Positions 29,484 through 38,190 of a DNA stretch of 64,000 nucleotides are shown here, one piece after another. Under the pieces are notes generated by a model. That model searched no databases and was not told the DNA's origin. It saw only the letters and a program-made list of their open reading frames with translations. Every line of letters starts with the position of its first letter. Within the stretch, counting starts at the first letter, position 1. Source of the stretch: an uncultured Bacteroidales bacterium. GTDB lineage: Bacteria; Bacteroidota; Bacteroidia; Bacteroidales; WCHB1-69. The stretch covers positions 19,721 to 83,720 of the forward strand of contig CAMJXE010000003.1 of NCBI GenBank assembly GCA_946409645.1, written 5' to 3'. The translations under genes and the position numbers were made by a program.

Positions 29484-32400
29484 ATGAAGAAACTAATTAC
29501 AATGACAATCATGGTGCTGGTCGTTTCGGTGGTGATGGCGCAGTCACCGGAGAAATTCAGCTATCAGGCGGTGGTGCGCAACGCGAGCAACAGTCTGGTG
29601 GTAAACGCGCCAGTTGGTGTGCGCGTGAGCGTGCTGCAGGGCACAGCCACCGGTAGCCCGGTGTATGTGGAAACCCATACGGTCACCACCAACGTCAACG
29701 GACTGGTGACCTTGCAAATCGGTGCAGGCAACGCCACGATGGGCTCCCTTGCGACGGTGAACTGGGGTGAAGGTCCCTACTTCCTGAAATCGGAAATCGA
29801 CCCCAACGGCGGAACCGACTACACCATTGTGAGTTCCCAGCAGCTGATGAGTGTGCCGTATGCACTGTACGCCTCCGAGGCAGGCAATGTACCTGTATTC
29901 GCCGTCACCCCGACGGATTCCGGCTATGTGCTGACGCTGACACCCGCCGAGGGTCCTGCCCAAACCTATATCTTGCGCAACGGCGTTGACGGAGCACAAG
30001 GTCCGCAGGGACCTGCAGGTCCGCAGGGAGCCGCTGGCGTGAACGGCAACGATGGTCGGGGCATCCAGAGCATCACCGCGACCTCAACGGTGGGAAATAT
30101 CGATATCTACACCATCACCTACACTGACGGGAACACTTCCACGTTCACTGTGACTAACGGCGTAGCAGGTCCGCAGGGACCGCAAGGCGAAACCGGTTCG
30201 CAAGGTCCTCAAGGTGAACAGGGTTTGCAGGGTCCTCAAGGTGAAACTGGCGCGAACGGCCTCTCCGCGTACCAGATTTGGCTGAATGCCGGAAATGTCG
30301 GCTCGGAGGCTGACTTTTTAGAGGCGATCAGAGGCGCGGACGGCGTGGATGGAAGTGACGGTGCGGACGGAAGCGACGGCTTCTCGCCTCTCGTGAGCAT
30401 GAACACGGTGGATGGCACGGGCACTTACGTCACCATCACGGACGCCACGGGCGACCACACCTTCCTGATTCCCGAGAACTCCGCGAGCAGCGAGCTGACC
30501 CAACTGCCCGCCAATTGGGCGGAGAACGATCCCTACAGCCCGCAGTATATCATGAACAAACCGACGCTCTTTAGCGGCGACTACAACGACCTGACCAACA
30601 AGCCGATACTGTTTGATGGTGATTACAATTCATTAAGCAGCAAGCCAGTTCTCTTCGACGGCAACTATAATTCATTGACCAACAAGCCGAATTTGGCAAC
30701 GGTGGCCACGACCGGCAACTACAACGACTTGACCAACAAGCCCACCATCCCGACGGTGAACAACGCCACGCTAACCATCCAGAAGAACGGCTCCAACGTG
30801 GGCACCTTCACGGCCAACCAGAACACGAACCAGACCGTGAACATCACTGTACCGACCTCGACCGACCAACTGACCAACAACAGCGGCTACATCACAATCA
30901 GCGACGTTCCCGCGCAGGTGAATGCCGACTGGAACGCCACCTCCGGCGCAGCAGAAATCCTCAACAAACCGGAGATTCCGACAGTGCCGACGAATGTGAG
31001 CGCCTTCAACAATGATGCGGGCTACATCACGGCTGAACAGATGCCGGCGAGTATGTCGGGTACCCAAACGGGCGACATCATGTACTGGGATGCGACTACG
31101 GCCACATGGATTATGATGCCGGCAGGAAGCGCGGGCCAGGTGCTGACCATGGAGAACGGGGTTCCCGTGTGGGCGAACCTTCCGGACCACATCACGATGA
31201 ACATGCCGCCTACCGTCATCACCTCCGCTCCTTTGGAAGTGACACAGTCGTCGGCTTTGTGCGGCGGTGAAGTAACCAGCGACGGCAGTGTGCAGCTCAC
31301 CGCCTGCGGTGTCTGCTGGAGCACACACCATTTCCCGACCATCGCGGATGCGCATACGGAGAACGACTTGAGTGTGGGTGCGTTCACGTCGCATGTCACA
31401 GGCCTTGCCCACCACACCACCTACTATGTGCGGGCATACGCCACCAATAGCATAGGCACCACCTACGGCGCGGAGATGACCTTCACCACGGCGGACATTC
31501 CCTCTGGCAGCGTGACCATGCCCGATCCTTGCTCGGTGGACACCAACACCATTTGGCATCCGACTCTCGGTCCCGGCAGCACCCTCTGCGCTGGCACCGA
31601 CAGCGTGGAACTCACCCTGAACAACTACCAGTACGGCAGCATCCAGTGGCAGTATTCCTCCGACACTGTCTCTTGGTTTAACATCCCCGGAGCCATTGAC
31701 ACGCTGTTGGTTTACAAACCCGAGCAGACGCAATACGTCAGAGCTTCGGTTTCGACTGCCAATTGTCCTCCAGAGTATTCGCCGGTGAAGCTGTTGCTGA
31801 AGACTCCTGCCGCATACGCAGGCATCTCGCGCACGGCTAATGTTGGCGACACAGTGCGTCTGCAAGCCAACAAGGAAGAGAGAGCGACGGGCAGCTGGCA
31901 GATTCTGCAAGGCACTGGCGGTTTTCTTTCTAACCCAAATGAAGATTACACGAAGTTCTACGGCACCGACTCGCTCTACCGCTTGCGTTGGACTCTTACC
32001 AACAATTGCGGATCCAGTTCCGATGACATCAGCGTGCGTTATGTGCAGACGGTCGTGAGTGACAAAGTGGTGATGGTGGATACTACGGACATCATTTTCA
32101 GTGATTCGGCGCAGATGGCACAGGGTTATTATGTGATTTCTTTCAGCGACCCGAATATCGTGATTGGTGACTCCACTATTTTGGTCAGCCTGATTAACGG
32201 CGGTTTCCTGCGCATGGTCGATTCTTGGTCGATGGCCAACGATTCCACGTATGCTATGTACACCTCTCAGGCCTCGTTGTACGATGTGTTGGAGAGCGGT
32301 GTGATACAGTTTGATGCCATAATTGGAGAAAATGATGCCGACAATCCGTCTCCCCAAGAGTCGCAGGTGCGGAGAGTGGAGTACCTTGATCACATTCCCA

Positions 32401-34676
32401 CCCGGCGTGAATTGCGCGACAATCCGGAGATGTTCAGGGCAGAAAAAGTCTATCTTCTTCCCACGAACTTGGGAGGCGCAAATGGCGGTATTTCACCAGG
32501 TTCTTCTTTGCGGGGTGGAAGCACGCAACACAGAGGGTATAATGCGGACAGCACTTTAAAATGGTTAGTACCTGAATGGGCACCTGACTTCAGCTATAAA
32601 CTTGAAAATGTGGAATTCTGGCTGGATGCCAACCCAATGCTTGAATTAAACAGGGAAATCCGCTGTTTAAAATTCGGCATTTATGGTGCAAGGCTCCATC
32701 TGAAAGCGGATTTTATACCTAAAATAACCGCAGCCGGGGAGTTTACCGGAATTGAATGGAAACCCATCAACCTCGAAGTGCCTTTTGCCGTCCCTGTCGG
32801 TCCGGTGGTGATTCCGTTCACGGTGGATTGCGGAATCACGTTGTCTGCCAAAGGCACTATAGAGGTTTCAGAAGAAGTTAAATACAAGATAGAAGCCGAT
32901 GCCAATTTTACCAGAGGAGTCAGTTATTGGGGAAAAAGTAACACATTTTCTGTTGACAGGTCCCAGACAGGAGAATTTAAAGTGGAGAAAGTTACTGATA
33001 ATCTTGTGGCATCGATAGATTTGACTCTTTCAGCAGCCTGTTATATGAATGTGAAGTTAGCCGCAGTGGTAGGGCCTCGCGTACAGGCGGGTTTCAAGGC
33101 AAAAATGAAAGGTTGCTGGGGTCTGAACGACAATCAGGGCTGGCAGGTAGGATTCAAAGGTGAATTATATACGAAATTGGATATCAAAGCAACCAAATTC
33201 GTGGATAAGTTTATCCCTGACAACTGGTCAAGCGAGATTTCCTGGCCTTTCTTGGATCATTCATTTCCTGATACCATGCACATGTTCAAAGGTAATAACG
33301 AAACCGTTTCACACACTCAGTCAAGCAATATAGTGAAGGTAAAAGTATTGGGGAAAGGCGGCAAGCCTATCCGTAACGCTCTTGTTTATTTTGAACCGAA
33401 AAGCGGCCTTGTCACTGCAACATCATCATTCACGGACACTAGCGGTGTGGCTCAAACTATATGGAGTCCTGCTTCGGGTTTGGGTTATGACATCCACCAG
33501 CTTTACGCATACGTGTACGATTGTGAGCAGAAGCCCATAAAAGGTGCGCCTGTGGTATTTACCGCATACGAGTACACAGGGTGTTCCAACTCCACTTTGA
33601 ATATGAAATACATCCTCAACGGGAACAATCTGACGTTGCAGGCATCTGGCGGTGTGCCACCATACACCTATTCCGTGGATGGTGAGAATTTTGTGGCTTT
33701 GAACGAGTTGCCTACAGTTTCAGCTTTAGCCTCACATGTGCTGTCGGTAAAAGATTGCAACGGCTGTGTGCGCAGCATCACATACGGTTATTCTGGGAAC
33801 ACGAATTGCGACTGGTCAGGCCTCGACATTGATGTGACATTCAGCGGCGGCACGCTGCAGCTTCAGGGTACGGGCGGCAATCCTCCTTACAAATATTCTA
33901 TAGGCGGCATTTCCTATTCCACGGACAATGAGTTTTCCTCCTTATCGCCCGGTGAATATACCGTTTATGTGCTTGATGGTTCTGGATGCGTCTTCAGCAA
34001 AGATATCACCATTGAGGAGAATGATTTTTTGGATCTTTCCGAGTACAATGTACAGCCATGTGGCGGCGCGGAAACGGTCACCGACTACGACGGCAATGTC
34101 TATCCTACGATACAGATCGGGCAGCAGTGCTGGATGAAGGAGAACCTCCGCACCACACACTATGCCGACGGTGAAATCATTCCGATAGGGTCTGCGTGTT
34201 ACTATCCCAACGGCAATGCCGGCAACAGGGCGCAGTATGGACTTTTGTACACGTGGTATGCGGCCACGCAGAATGTCTCCAGTGGCAGCAACCCCAGTGG
34301 TGTTCGGGGTGCCTGCCCATACGGCTGGCACGTGCCGAGCGATGACGAGTGGAGCCAACTTCTAAGCCAGCCCCAGTTGATGGTCTGCCCGGCCAAAGCA
34401 TTGGCTACGAAGTTCGGCTGGAATATCTCCACCACTCCTTGCTCTCCCGGTTTTGAGAACTGGTATAACAATGGCAGCGGATTCAACGCGGCTCCTGCAG
34501 GTCTATACAACAATGGTTACGGCGATTTCGGTTCGGTTGCGTGGTTCTGGAGTGCTACCGAGAGCAGCAACAACTACGCGTGGAACCGTAACTTGAGCTA
34601 CGACGGTACGGGAGTGGTCCGCGACAACAGCTGCAATAAGGCGCGCGCCTATTCTGTCCGCTGTCTCCGCGATTAA
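29484..34676 (+). CDS. Large mosaic surface protein: collagen-like GPQ repeats, YNDLTNKP repeats, Ig/FN3-like and SprB-like repeats, C-terminal FISUMP domain; DGR variable protein
   Basis: 1730 aa with signal peptide; GPQGPQGETGSQGPQGEQG, repeated DYNDLTNKP, GGVPPYTYSVDG / GGNPPYKYSIGG, ENLRTTHYADGEIIP ... YGWHVPSDDEWSQL ... YSVRCLRD*. Confidence 0.92.
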   Translation: MKKLITMTIMVLVVSVVMAQSPEKFSYQAVVRNASNSLVVNAPVGVRVSVLQGTATGSPVYVETHTVTTNVNGLVTLQIGAGNATMGSLATVNWGEGPYFLKSEIDPNGGTDYTIVSSQQLMSVPYALYASEAGNVPVFAVTPTDSGYVLTLTPAEGPAQTYILRNGVDGAQGPQGPAGPQGAAGVNGNDGRGIQSITATSTVGNIDIYTITYTDGNTSTFTVTNGVAGPQGPQGETGSQGPQGEQGLQGPQGETGANGLSAYQIWLNAGNVGSEADFLEAIRGADGVDGSDGADGSDGFSPLVSMNTVDGTGTYVTITDATGDHTFLIPENSASSELTQLPANWAENDPYSPQYIMNKPTLFSGDYNDLTNKPILFDGDYNSLSSKPVLFDGNYNSLTNKPNLATVATTGNYNDLTNKPTIPTVNNATLTIQKNGSNVGTFTANQNTNQTVNITVPTSTDQLTNNSGYITISDVPAQVNADWNATSGAAEILNKPEIPTVPTNVSAFNNDAGYITAEQMPASMSGTQTGDIMYWDATTATWIMMPAGSAGQVLTMENGVPVWANLPDHITMNMPPTVITSAPLEVTQSSALCGGEVTSDGSVQLTACGVCWSTHHFPTIADAHTENDLSVGAFTSHVTGLAHHTTYYVRAYATNSIGTTYGAEMTFTTADIPSGSVTMPDPCSVDTNTIWHPTLGPGSTLCAGTDSVELTLNNYQYGSIQWQYSSDTVSWFNIPGAIDTLLVYKPEQTQYVRASVSTANCPPEYSPVKLLLKTPAAYAGISRTANVGDTVRLQANKEERATGSWQILQGTGGFLSNPNEDYTKFYGTDSLYRLRWTLTNNCGSSSDDISVRYVQTVVSDKVVMVDTTDIIFSDSAQMAQGYYVISFSDPNIVIGDSTILVSLINGGFLRMVDSWSMANDSTYAMYTSQASLYDVLESGVIQFDAIIGENDADNPSPQESQVRRVEYLDHIPTRRELRDNPEMFRAEKVYLLPTNLGGANGGISPGSSLRGGSTQHRGYNADSTLKWLVPEWAPDFSYKLENVEFWLDANPMLELNREIRCLKFGIYGARLHLKADFIPKITAAGEFTGIEWKPINLEVPFAVPVGPVVIPFTVDCGITLSAKGTIEVSEEVKYKIEADANFTRGVSYWGKSNTFSVDRSQTGEFKVEKVTDNLVASIDLTLSAACYMNVKLAAVVGPRVQAGFKAKMKGCWGLNDNQGWQVGFKGELYTKLDIKATKFVDKFIPDNWSSEISWPFLDHSFPDTMHMFKGNNETVSHTQSSNIVKVKVLGKGGKPIRNALVYFEPKSGLVTATSSFTDTSGVAQTIWSPASGLGYDIHQLYAYVYDCEQKPIKGAPVVFTAYEYTGCSNSTLNMKYILNGNNLTLQASGGVPPYTYSVDGENFVALNELPTVSALASHVLSVKDCNGCVRSITYGYSGNTNCDWSGLDIDVTFSGGTLQLQGTGGNPPYKYSIGGISYSTDNEFSSLSPGEYTVYVLDGSGCVFSKDITIEENDFLDLSEYNVQPCGGAETVTDYDGNVYPTIQIGQQCWMKENLRTTHYADGEIIPIGSACYYPNGNAGNRAQYGLLYTWYAATQNVSSGSNPSGVRGACPYGWHVPSDDEWSQLLSQPQLMVCPAKALATKFGWNISTTPCSPGFENWYNNGSGFNAAPAGLYNNGYGDFGSVAWFWSATESSNNYAWNRNLSYDGTGVVRDNSCNKARAYSVRCLRD
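34527..34673 (+). repeat. DGR variable region (VR)
   Basis: 147 bp, 9 mismatches to 35003-35149; 8 of 9 at positions where TR has A; located at the 3' end of the FISUMP gene. Confidence 0.95.
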
Positions 34677-34689
34677 AAAATCAGATTCA

Positions 34690-34728
34690 ATCAAATTTCC
34701 CCAGCCCGATAGGGCAGGGAAATTTGAT
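34690..34728. promoter_or_regulatory. Candidate DGR target-site hairpin/cruciform downstream of VR
   Basis: ATCAAATTTCCC / GGGAAATTTGAT 12-bp stem enclosing GCCC-GATA-GGGC, 16 nt after VR end. Confidence 0.7.
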
Positions 34729-34742
34729 CACCTTGTGAAAAA

Positions 34743-34767
34743 CCGCCCTGCGCGATAGCGCGGGCGG
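34743..34767. repeat. Second hairpin with GATA loop
   Basis: CCGCCC-t-GCGC-GATA-GCGC-GGGCGG. Confidence 0.7.
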
Positions 34768-34885
34768 AAAGCAGAAAAAAGAAATAAAAAAAACAACCCC
34801 TGTCAGCCAGAGTTTTGGATTCCTACGGGAACTAAAAGAGTGCATCACAAAAAAAATCATATCGGGCAGCCCGGTTCAATAGGAG

Positions 34886-34907
34886 TCCCGCGCTTTCCAG
34901 CGCGGGA
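34886..34907. repeat. Hairpin upstream of TR
   Basis: TCCCGCGCT-TTCC-AGCGCGGGA perfect 9-bp stem. Confidence 0.6.
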
Positions 34908-35002
34908 AAAGCAGAGAACTCCAGAATTTGTTGGACCAATTAAAATGCTGGGTCATCACGTTTGTGGGGGCGAAGGCAACATTTGAGCGGCTGCGAAAAA
35001 GC

Positions 35003-35149
35003 TTCGGTTCGGTTGCGTGGTTCTGGAGTGCTACCGAGAACAACAACAACAACGCGTGGAACCGTAACTTGAGCTACGACGGAACGGGAGTGGGACGCGA
35101 CAACAACAACAATAAGGCGCGCGCCTATTCTGTCCGCTGTCTCCGCGAT
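35003..35149 (+). repeat. DGR template repeat (TR)
   Basis: Matches VR at constant offset 476; A-rich AAC runs at the variable positions (gagaacaacaacaacaacgcg, gacaacaacaacaataag). Confidence 0.95.
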
Positions 35150-35182
35150 ATAATTAGACAGGGGTTTTATTTTTTTGAAAAA

Positions 35183-35896
35183 ATGAGAATTGCAGACATT
35201 TACAACTTGGAGAAAGATAACCGGTCGTCTATCTTTTTGATTCGGGACGGGAATTTCTATCGGGCATACGAGCATTCGGCGTTGCTGTTTTCAGAGAACA
35301 TCGCGGACTATCACCTGATGAAACGACTCTATAAGGTGATCAACACGGAGATGGTCTATCTCGGTTTTCCACAAACTGCATTGCCCAAAATATTGAAGGA
35401 TAAAGGGTTGCTGGTCCAGAGCGATACATCTCAGTTCGTGGTGTTGTCGCCGTTTGAGTCAAAGCAGGATTTTGAGTTGTGGAAAGCCTCTGTGCCATGC
35501 CATGCGAGGGAGGAGGGCGAACTGCTGCTTCTTGCACAGGAGCGTGTGCTTCCGCGCTTCACCGACAACCATCCGCTGCATGTCTATAAAACAGGGTACG
35601 ACTGTATGGTATCGGTGTATAAGCTGGTGGAGAACATGAAGCGCGGGTACAAGTATTCTGTCGGTGAGGAGTTGAAAAAGGACGCTTTCCAGCTGGGCCT
35701 GATTGCTTTCCGTATTGCGCAAGGTGGGAGAGGCAGCTCTGTTGTGAAATTGTATGAGAAAGCGTTCCTGCAGGTGGATGTGGTACGGCTCCGGCTGCGT
35801 CTTCTTCAGGATTTGCACCAGCTCACAATACCCGCTTTCACACGGGTGAATACCCAGATAGAGTATTTCGTAAAGCAGCTGGAGAAAGGCTGTTGA
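35183..35896 (+). CDS. DGR accessory protein: MutS domain I-like N-terminus fused to Avd-like four-helix bundle C-terminus
   Basis: SSIFLIRDGNFYRAYEHSALLF...VYLGFPQTALPKILKDKGL resembles MutS-I; C-terminal YDCMVSVYKLVENMKRG...VDVVRLRLRLLQDLHQLTIPAFTRVNTQIEYFVKQL follows the Avd pattern. Confidence 0.75.
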   Translation: MRIADIYNLEKDNRSSIFLIRDGNFYRAYEHSALLFSENIADYHLMKRLYKVINTEMVYLGFPQTALPKILKDKGLLVQSDTSQFVVLSPFESKQDFELWKASVPCHAREEGELLLLAQERVLPRFTDNHPLHVYKTGYDCMVSVYKLVENMKRGYKYSVGEELKKDAFQLGLIAFRIAQGGRGSSVVKLYEKAFLQVDVVRLRLRLLQDLHQLTIPAFTRVNTQIEYFVKQLEKGC

Positions 35897-35899
35897 TGA

Positions 35900-37096
35900 A
35901 TGCTGTCAACCATGCCGGAACAATTGTCTTTGTTTGACGAACCGAGGCTGTTGGAAGCTCTCTATAAGTCCTGGGTTGATGCGCGGCGTCACAAGCGCAA
36001 CACGATAAACGCCCTCAAATTCGAGTTGGACCTCGAAAGGAACATCTATCAACTGTATGAGGAAATATTATATGGCACATATAAAGTCTCACCGTCCATT
36101 TGTTTTATAGTTGATAAACCTGTCAAGCGGGAGATTTTCGCCGCCAACTTCCGTGATCGTGTTGTGCATCACTATGTCATCAACCAGCTGATGCCCGTTT
36201 TTGAGAACCAATTCATCCACGACACCTATTCCTGCAGGGTGGGGAAGGGTACGCTATTTGGCATCCGGCGTCTACAGAAGTTCATTCGCAGCTGCACCGA
36301 CAATTACCGCAAGGAAGCCTTTGTGCTGAAATTGGATATCCAAGGATTCTTTATGAATATCCGGAAACCTTTGCTTCTCGGAAAAGTAGATTCTCTGATT
36401 GAACGTAAGTACTCAGGATGGGACAAGTCGTGGCTTCGATTTCTTGTGCGTCAGATTATTTTGAACGACCCAACGGAAAATTGTATTATGAAAGGAAACC
36501 TTTCGGACTGGAAAGGGTTGCCAGCGAACAAAAGTCTGTTCACCACGCCGCGAGATTGCGGACTGCCCATCGGGAACCTGACCAGCCAGATATTTGCGAA
36601 CGATTATCTTGCCGATTTCGACCGTTTCATGAAAGAAACCTTGAAGTTGAAATATTATGGACGTTACGTGGATGATTTTTTCGTGGTACATGAGGACAGG
36701 AATTATTTGAAGTCCTTAGTGCCTGTAATCAGGGATTACCTCGACAACACAGTGTGTGCCATACTTCACCCTTCCAAGGTGTATTTGCAGTCGTGTCACA
36801 GGGGCGTTTTGTTCGTGGGTGCGTATATTGCTCCTTACAGGACATACCCTTCCAAGAGAATACGCCATAATTTCAGAAAAGCTATGAAAGAGCTTTCCCT
36901 GCAATTTTCATCGGATCATGAGGTGCATCCAGCACAAAGTTTGAATAAAACAAGGGCACGGGTCAATTCATATCTCGGTTTTTGCAGGCACTTCCGAGCA
37001 GAACGGATGTCTAGCTCAGTGTTGGCAACGATGCCACATGAATTTTTCCGTTGGTTTTTGATAGGGGGTCAATGTGCGAAAGTGGAAAAGATATAA
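35900..37096 (+). CDS. DGR reverse transcriptase
   Basis: 398 aa; FRDRVVHHYV, LKLDIQGFFMNI, GLPIGNLTSQIFANDYLADFD, YGRYVDDFFVVH; starts 4 nt after accessory gene stop. Confidence 0.96.
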   Translation: MLSTMPEQLSLFDEPRLLEALYKSWVDARRHKRNTINALKFELDLERNIYQLYEEILYGTYKVSPSICFIVDKPVKREIFAANFRDRVVHHYVINQLMPVFENQFIHDTYSCRVGKGTLFGIRRLQKFIRSCTDNYRKEAFVLKLDIQGFFMNIRKPLLLGKVDSLIERKYSGWDKSWLRFLVRQIILNDPTENCIMKGNLSDWKGLPANKSLFTTPRDCGLPIGNLTSQIFANDYLADFDRFMKETLKLKYYGRYVDDFFVVHEDRNYLKSLVPVIRDYLDNTVCAILHPSKVYLQSCHRGVLFVGAYIAPYRTYPSKRIRHNFRKAMKELSLQFSSDHEVHPAQSLNKTRARVNSYLGFCRHFRAERMSSSVLATMPHEFFRWFLIGGQCAKVEKI

Positions 37097-37148
37097 CGTG
37101 TCTATTTCATTTTGCTGGCCAATATTGCAAACACGCGCACCATCCGCT

Positions 37149-37440
37149 AAATCTTGCGAAATTGAAAAACAATATTAACAATTAATTGTTAAATAATTAC
37201 AATACAAAAACACAACGCATTGATTTTCAGTTTGTAAAAAAAATATTCCAAAAGTCTTGACAGAGGTTGAATTTTGTAGTATATTTGCAGCCTGAAGATA
37301 AAAGATTATGGGAAAGAAAGATCCTATTGAAGAAGCCCGGAGATACGTGGCCAACGCCGAAGAGGTCATCAAGAAAGCCAATTATGACCCGGAACTGAAA
37401 AGCTACACAGACAGTAAGTACATTAAGGCAGCCGGAGACT
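37149..37440 (+). repeat. Copy 1 of tandem duplication (promoter region plus 5' part of gene)
   Basis: Near-identical to ~37901-38190, offset 750-752. Confidence 0.9.
37257..37287 (+). promoter_or_regulatory. Promoter of first tandem copy
   Basis: TTG-N20-TATATTTG. Confidence 0.7.
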
Positions 37441-37709
37441 ACCTTTGGAAGGGTTGTCTCATCGCTCTTGAAACGGTTTTTCACGTGCGGACGGGTAAAG
37501 GCCGCCCATCTATTGACAAGTACAGAAATGCTGTCGCTAAACGCGACAAAAAACTGCTGAATTCCGTGAATATAGGCTATGAGACCATGCATCTTGTCAT
37601 GGGCTACGACGGCAACAGAAGCAAACGAATCTGCGACACGGGTTTCGAACTCGCCAATGACATCATCGACCATTGCGCGACGCTGCTGCCGAAGGTTGTC
37701 TGCGCGTGA
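37308..37709 (+). CDS. Small alpha-helical bundle protein (DUF5618-like), copy 1
   Basis: 133 aa MGKKDPIEEARRYVANAEEVIKKANYDPELKSYTDSKYIKAAGDYLWKGCLIALE; family name from recall. Confidence 0.6.
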   Translation: MGKKDPIEEARRYVANAEEVIKKANYDPELKSYTDSKYIKAAGDYLWKGCLIALETVFHVRTGKGRPSIDKYRNAVAKRDKKLLNSVNIGYETMHLVMGYDGNRSKRICDTGFELANDIIDHCATLLPKVVCA

Positions 37710-37900
37710 GCAGTTAGCATGCAGTTGGTAGATAGAAGTTAGCGCGGTTTTGGGCGTGGCCGGGGCTGCGCCCTTTTTAATCATGAATGATGAATATTTG
37801 TGGGTGTTCATGGTTGATTTGTGGAGATTTGCGTGGCTGAGGTGTTAGCGTACGTTACGGTTACACGCGGTCAAATTCACAAACACTCACAACGGGTGCC

Positions 37901-38190
37901 AAATCTTGCGAAATTGAAAAACAATATTAACAATTAATTGTTAAATCATTACAATACAAAAACTCAATGCATTGATTTTCAGTTTGTAAAAAATATTCCA
38001 AAAGTCTTGACAGAGGTTGACTTTTGTAGTATATTTGCAGCCTGAAGATAAAAGATTATGGAAAAGAAAGATCCTATTGAAGAAGCCCGGAGATACGTGG
38101 CCAACGCGGAAGAGGTCATCAAAAAGGCGAACTATGACCCGGAACTGCAAAGCTATACGGATAGCAAATACATCAAGGCGGCAGGAGACT
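37901..38190 (+). repeat. Copy 2 of tandem duplication
   Basis: aaatcttgcgaaattgaaaaacaatattaacaattaattgttaaat... repeated with few substitutions and a 2-nt poly-A indel. Confidence 0.9.
38007..38037 (+). promoter_or_regulatory. Promoter of second tandem copy
   Basis: TTG-N20-TATATTTG. Confidence 0.7.

Noticed and set aside
30771-32393. 540-aa minus-strand ORF inside the adhesin gene
   Set aside because: Antisense shadow of a repetitive high-GC coding region; low-complexity Arg/His/Val composition, no recognisable domain.
35041-35112. AAC/CAA trinucleotide tracts as microsatellites
   Set aside because: They coincide with DGR TR variable positions and are interrupted by sequence shared with VR; explained by the template repeat.
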